Shown here: one piece after another, positions 5,212 to 8,369 of the stretch
Numbering within the stretch: position 1 is the stretch's first letter
Layout of the letters: every line of letters starts with the position of its first letter
Assembly (NCBI GenBank): GCA_024404295.1
Contig: JAKSQE010000053.1
Coordinates: 1 to 8,369, forward strand
Direction: 5' to 3'
DNA length: 8,369 nucleotides
Origin: Oscillibacter sp.
GTDB lineage: Bacteria; Bacillota; Clostridia; Oscillospirales; Oscillospiraceae
Position numbers and translations under genes: made by a program
The notes under the pieces: model-generated
Database searches by the model: none
What the model was told of the DNA's origin: nothing
What the model saw: only the letters and a program-made list of their open reading frames with translations

Positions 5212-6072
5212 TTACGCGAATTGTCCGTCGATCAGGAAATTTACCTTCTCTACCGTTTCCAGAGAGCTCAGAGATTTTTCCAGGCCCTGACACATGGTGT
5301 CATAGTCGCTCTCATTTTCCAAGCTTTCCAGTTGCTTCGACGAGAAGTTTACATAACATTCGTTTTCTACCTGCCACACAGCACGAACCCGAAAATCCGG
5401 TGGAATGACAGGAAGCAGTTCTTTGCTCTGAGGGCCATTCTCCAGTGCTCGCACAACAGCACTCACCTGCGTATCGCCCTCGTAGAGGTTCAGCGTTTCC
5501 ATGGTTGGGATAAATGTCCCCTCTTCATCCAAGAAATAGAGCATGGCTTCCACGTTGCTGACCACGTCTTCTTTCGGAGAAAATAAAATATCGCGTTGAG
5601 AGAGGATTCGTCCGCTGCGGTAAGGAATTTCCTTTCCACGAACCGTAACTTTAACCAGCATCACTTCCGGCAGTTGGGTCAGCGTTTGGGTGATGGCATA
5701 ATCTGCTAAAGTCAGTTCCACACCGGAAAGTGCGCTGTACTGGTTGGACAGATCCACCGTGGCCAACACACCGTTATGCCTTACAGACAGCAACGTGGTT
5801 CCCGCAGGAATAACGCTGCTCAATGTCTCATCTTCAGGGCCCTGCAGCAGCCGCTCCAGCAGCTGCTCCATTCGTTCCTGACTGCCGCTTTCATCCGATA
5901 GTTTCACCAACTCCGGGCGCAGCGCATCACCGCTGTGGGTATCAGAAAGATCTCTTTCCCGAAAAAAGACTTCATATTCCGTCCCCTCTCGGTTTTCACC
6001 GGGGCCAACAAACGTGTATCCAATAGCAACAGACAGCACAATGCAGAGAATACATACGATCCAGCGTTTCAT
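5212..6072 (-). CDS. Membrane-anchored protein with two GerMN domains
   Basis: GerMN domains occur in spore germination/sporulation protein GerM and in the actinobacterial lipoprotein LpqB; they act outside the membrane and are thought to bind partners. The 286-residue protein has one N-terminal hydrophobic segment (4-22, after MKR) and no convincing lipobox (Cys7 and Cys10 lie inside the hydrophobic stretch), so it is probably a signal-anchored extracytoplasmic protein. Domain 1 is about 33-150, with LLERLLQGPEDETLSSVIPAG (71-91), VDLSNQYSAL and ADYAITQTLTQLPEV. Domain 2, about 173-284, repeats the pattern (VVRALENGPQSKELLPVIPP at 206-225, CYVNFSS, VEKVNFLIDG). The ATG overlaps the kinase stop in an ATGA and has GGGAGG upstream, so translation is likely coupled to the kinase. 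It is the last gene of the operon. A role as a partner of the kinase sensor region is inference from gene order; a sporulation role is the alternative. Confidence 0.85.
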   Translation of the reverse strand: MKRWIVCILCIVLSVAIGYTFVGPGENREGTEYEVFFRERDLSDTHSGDALRPELVKLSDESGSQERMEQLLERLLQGPEDETLSSVIPAGTTLLSVRHNGVLATVDLSNQYSALSGVELTLADYAITQTLTQLPEVMLVKVTVRGKEIPYRSGRILSQRDILFSPKEDVVSNVEAMLYFLDEEGTFIPTMETLNLYEGDTQVSAVVRALENGPQSKELLPVIPPDFRVRAVWQVENECYVNFSSKQLESLENESDYDTMCQGLEKSLSSLETVEKVNFLIDGQFA

Positions 6073-7508
6073 GCGTCCTGGCCTCCCTTCTGTGCAGGCC
6101 AGCAGACAGTAAACATTGCGCCACCATCCGGACGATTTTCCACGCGCACACTGCCGCCGCGCTTGGTCACAGTATCATGCACAATAGAAAGGCCCAGTCC
6201 GGTACCTCCGGCCGCACGGGATCGTGCTTTGTCCACACGATAAAACCGCTCAAAAATGCGCGGCAGATCCGCTTCCGGAATACCCGGGCCGTTATCTGCA
6301 ACCGTTAGAACCACCTGATCGTCTTTTTCCTCCAGATGGACCCATACGATGCCGTTCTTTCCGGAATACTTCACTGCATTATCTGTCAGGTTATAGATCA
6401 CCTGATGGACTTCGCCTCTTGTTGCCAAAACACGGCACCGTCCAGTAGTTCGATAGGTCAGTTCCACGCCCTGTTCCTGCGCCAGCAGGCTTGCCATACG
6501 CATGACTTGCTCCAGCACCGGTTCCACATCCACCTCGGTGGGGACATCTAAAATATCATTATCCAGTCGAGTCAGTTTCAGCAGATCTTCCGTAATGTGG
6601 GTCAGGCGCTGTGCCTCTGCTCCAATATCCGCCACGAACTCTCGCGTTGTCTCAGGATCAATATTGTCCGTATGCAGGATGGAATCCGTCAGTAACTGAA
6701 TGGCAGACAGCGGTGTTTTCAGCTCATGGGACGCATCTGACACAAAGCGGCGGCGTGTATCTTCCGTCACCTGCAAGCGATCGGTCAGGCTGTTAAACTC
6801 ATCTGCGATCTGCGCGATCTCATCATGTCCCCGAATCTCCGCTCGGTGGCTGTATGCACCGGAGCGTACCTGCCGAATGGCCGTCAGCAGTTTGCTGATC
6901 TTGCCGGTCAATGCACGGGACAACACGAAACTCAGCAGCAAAACTGCAATAGCGATGCCTATTGACACGCGCAGCAGGTTGCTCTGCAAACCCTCCAGCA
7001 GCGCTGCCTGCTCCGTATCATATTCGTAGGCATAAACGGCGCCGATGATCTGGTTTTGATACAGCACCGGCGAAGAGGCATGACTGCGGAATGCACCGGT
7101 ATGATAGCTGCAGGAGAACACATCATTTCCCATCAAAGCCTGGACCAGCTCCGCATAAAGGGCATATTTTCCCAGAGCGCTGCCGGTCTCACGGGTGTCA
7201 TAAAGCACCCTGCCTGCGCTGTCCGTCACCAGTATACGGCTCAGTCCTGTTTCTTCCACCACCGCCATGGCATCGCTGACATTTTCCTCATTCAGCCGAT
7301 CCAGTCCGGACAGAGAGTACACCATGACAGACACGCTGTTCTGCATGGATGCCTCTTTGGAGCGAAATACCAGATCCTCCGAAACCATCAGCGGGTAGGT
7401 ATTCATCAAGAGAAGGACGGCAGCAATGATGAAGATGTAACTCAAGCCAAATTTAAATTTTAGGCTGGCCCAGTAGGGGCTCTGTTCATCCTTTGAAATA
7501 ATAGCCAA
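6069..7508 (-). CDS. Membrane sensor histidine kinase (HAMP-HisKA-HATPase, PhoR/WalK-like)
   Basis: This is the sensor partner of the adjacent response regulator. The 479-residue protein has a first membrane span at about 22-43, an extracytoplasmic sensor of about 135 residues (44-178, with ILVTDSAGRVLYDTRETG at 92-109 typical of small Cache/PAS-like sensors), and a second span at about 180-198. HAMP follows at about 198-250. The HisKA helix carries phosphoacceptor His261 (DASHELKTPLSAIQ). ATPase boxes are N (NLTDNAVKYS, 373-382), G1 (DNGPGIP, 405-411), F (IFERFYRV) and G2 (GGTGLGLSI, 434-442). All catalytic motifs are intact. The start is uncertain: the frame opens inside the regulator gene, and the only standard start there is a TTG at 7508, directly after GGGGAG with no spacer. 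The stop overlaps the GerMN gene by four bases. The signal sensed cannot be told from sequence. Confidence 0.93.
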   Translation of the reverse strand: MAIISKDEQSPYWASLKFKFGLSYIFIIAAVLLLMNTYPLMVSEDLVFRSKEASMQNSVSVMVYSLSGLDRLNEENVSDAMAVVEETGLSRILVTDSAGRVLYDTRETGSALGKYALYAELVQALMGNDVFSCSYHTGAFRSHASSPVLYQNQIIGAVYAYEYDTEQAALLEGLQSNLLRVSIGIAIAVLLLSFVLSRALTGKISKLLTAIRQVRSGAYSHRAEIRGHDEIAQIADEFNSLTDRLQVTEDTRRRFVSDASHELKTPLSAIQLLTDSILHTDNIDPETTREFVADIGAEAQRLTHITEDLLKLTRLDNDILDVPTEVDVEPVLEQVMRMASLLAQEQGVELTYRTTGRCRVLATRGEVHQVIYNLTDNAVKYSGKNGIVWVHLEEKDDQVVLTVADNGPGIPEADLPRIFERFYRVDKARSRAAGGTGLGLSIVHDTVTKRGGSVRVENRPDGGAMFTVCWPAQKGGQDA

Positions 7509-8163
7509 CTCCCCACTTCGTCATGATGTGATCCGGTTCTGCCGGATTGTTCTCTAACTTTTCACGCAGACGACGAATGTGTACATCCACCGTTCGATAA
7601 TCTCCCACATAGCTATAACCCCAAACCACATTCATCAGGTTCTCACGACTGTATACGCGGCGAGGGTTCCGCATCAGTAGCTCGATGAGATCATACTCTT
7701 TGGCTGTCAACTCCACCGTTTCTCCGTCCCGCAGCGCTACCCGTTCTTCCGTGTTCAATGTCAGGTTGCCCACAGTCAACAGCGTTCCCTGGCTGCGCTG
7801 CACACCCGCTGCACGGCGCAGCAATGCTCGCACGCGGGCTTTCAATTCCAGAATGTTAAACGGCTTTGTCAAATAGTCGTCCGCACCGGATTCAAACCCC
7901 ATCAGCTTGTCCGCATCTTCGCTTTTTGCGGTTAACATAATAATTGGGACATTGGAAAACTCACGGATCTTAACGCAGGCTTCCAAGCCATCCATCTCCG
8001 GCATCATCACATCTAAGATCAAGAGGTCGAACCGTCCTTCTCTGGCCAATTCCACAGCAGCGGCACCATCATAAGCGCATTCTACCTCATAGCCTTCGTT
8101 TTCCAGGTTGAACTTCATGCCTTTTACCAAGGTTTTCTCATCATCGACCACAAGAATTCTCAC
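7486..8163 (-). CDS. OmpR/PhoB-family response regulator (WalR/PhoP-like)
   Basis: The 225-residue cytoplasmic regulator has a receiver domain (1-120) and a winged-helix DNA-binding domain (about 127-225). Receiver residues are all present: Asp7-Asp8 acidic pair, phosphoacceptor Asp51 (LLILDVMMPEMDG), Thr78 (IIMLTAK) and Lys100 (DYLTKPFN). The output domain shows ELTAKEYDLIELLMRNP, YSRENLMNVVWGY, RTVDVHIRRLREKLE and the closing WGVGYYF typical of the family. The start is GTG at 8163 with GGAGGGG seven bases upstream; the GTGA overlaps the stop of the preceding HhH gene. The kinase frame begins 23 bases before this gene's stop. Which regulon it controls is not visible; PhoB, WalR and ResD types are alike at this level. 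Confidence 0.95.
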   Translation of the reverse strand: MRILVVDDEKTLVKGMKFNLENEGYEVECAYDGAAAVELAREGRFDLLILDVMMPEMDGLEACVKIREFSNVPIIMLTAKSEDADKLMGFESGADDYLTKPFNILELKARVRALLRRAAGVQRSQGTLLTVGNLTLNTEERVALRDGETVELTAKEYDLIELLMRNPRRVYSRENLMNVVWGYSYVGDYRTVDVHIRRLREKLENNPAEPDHIMTKWGVGYYFKG

Positions 8164-8369
8164 GGCTCGTCCCCTCCATTCACTGTAATATACCCATCCA
8201 GCGCAGCAAACTTTTTCTCACCGATGCCAGATACGTTCATCAATTCCTCCAGAGAAGTAAATCCGCCGGTCTCTTCCCGATAGGCAAGGATCCTTCTGGC
8301 AAGTTCTTCTCCGATACCGGGCAGCCGTTCCAGATCTTCTTGCTCTGCCGTATTTAAGTCGACTGGCTC
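8160..8369 (-). CDS. ComEA-like helix-hairpin-helix protein, C-terminal end (5' end outside window)
   Basis: The frame is open from the window edge to a TGA at 8162-8160, giving 69 residues with no start visible. The sequence carries VDLNTAEQEDLERLPGIGEE (3-22), LARRILAYREETGGFTSLEE (23-42) and LMNVSGIGEKKFAALDGYIT (43-62). This is the classic double helix-hairpin-helix of ComEA, the DNA-binding competence protein: LNTA opening, LPGIG and VSGIG hairpins, and the GGF turn. ComEA normally has an N-terminal membrane anchor and a SLBB/linker region before this domain, which would lie to the right of the window. Its stop overlaps the GTG of the response regulator by four bases, so the two are co-transcribed and coupled. 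A cytoplasmic ComEA-like HhH protein without an anchor is the alternative, and this cannot be settled here. Confidence 0.88.
   Translation of the reverse strand, partial: EPVDLNTAEQEDLERLPGIGEELARRILAYREETGGFTSLEELMNVSGIGEKKFAALDGYITVNGGDEP

Noticed and set aside
5212..6072. GerMN protein as a lipoprotein
   Set aside because: The only N-terminal cysteines (7 and 10) are inside the hydrophobic core and too close to the start; no L-x-[AG]-C type box is present.
1..8369. Mobile elements, phage genes, defence systems, CRISPR, tRNA or rRNA
   Set aside because: No transposase or integrase motif, no spaced direct repeats, no cloverleaf or rRNA-like stretch was seen; all sizeable intervals are explained by housekeeping-type genes and terminators.

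Overview
The window looks like ordinary chromosome from an anaerobic, low-to-mid GC Firmicute of class Clostridia, probably order Oscillospirales. This rests on family content and style: strong AGGAGG-type ribosome binding sites, an Rrf2-SufC-SufB/D iron-sulfur cluster without a desulfurase, a Cys-rich ferritin-like protein, and a two-GerMN-domain protein beside a PhoB/WalR-type two-component pair. The taxonomic call is inference from protein resemblance. I see no IS element, integrase, tRNA, rRNA or CRISPR array.

Layout, left to right. (1) Positions 2-812, plus strand: the C-terminal half of pseudouridine-5'-phosphate glycosidase (psuG), then one base later a small DUF1294 membrane protein, closed by a bidirectional terminator. 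(2) Positions 862-2145, minus strand: a two-gene unit (DUF2461 protein, then an HD-domain protein) with its own candidate promoter, which overlaps the terminator hairpin of the next gene. (3) Positions 2237-5201, an iron/Fe-S region: a ferritin-like diiron protein on the minus strand diverges from an IscR-like Rrf2 regulator on the plus strand, which is followed by a SufC-like ATPase and a short SufB/D-like scaffold. The 133-bp divergent spacer holds a near-consensus promoter overlapped by an inverted repeat. (4) Positions 5212-8369, minus strand: a tightly overlapping operon read from the right edge, comprising the C-terminal end of a ComEA-like helix-hairpin-helix protein, an OmpR-family response regulator, a sensor histidine kinase, and a membrane-anchored protein with two GerMN domains. 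The junctions are 4-bp, 23-bp and 4-bp overlaps.

How the genes may work together: the centre resembles the two-component SufBC/SMS-type minimal Fe-S assembly system, with its own cluster-sensing regulator and a divergent iron-binding protein that may share the control region. The right-hand operon has the gene order response regulator, kinase, GerMN protein. This parallels the actinobacterial MtrA-MtrB-LpqB set, in which the GerMN lipoprotein LpqB works with the kinase, and suggests the GerMN protein here is an accessory of the kinase. Coding density is high; no gene-free stretch exceeds 300 bases.
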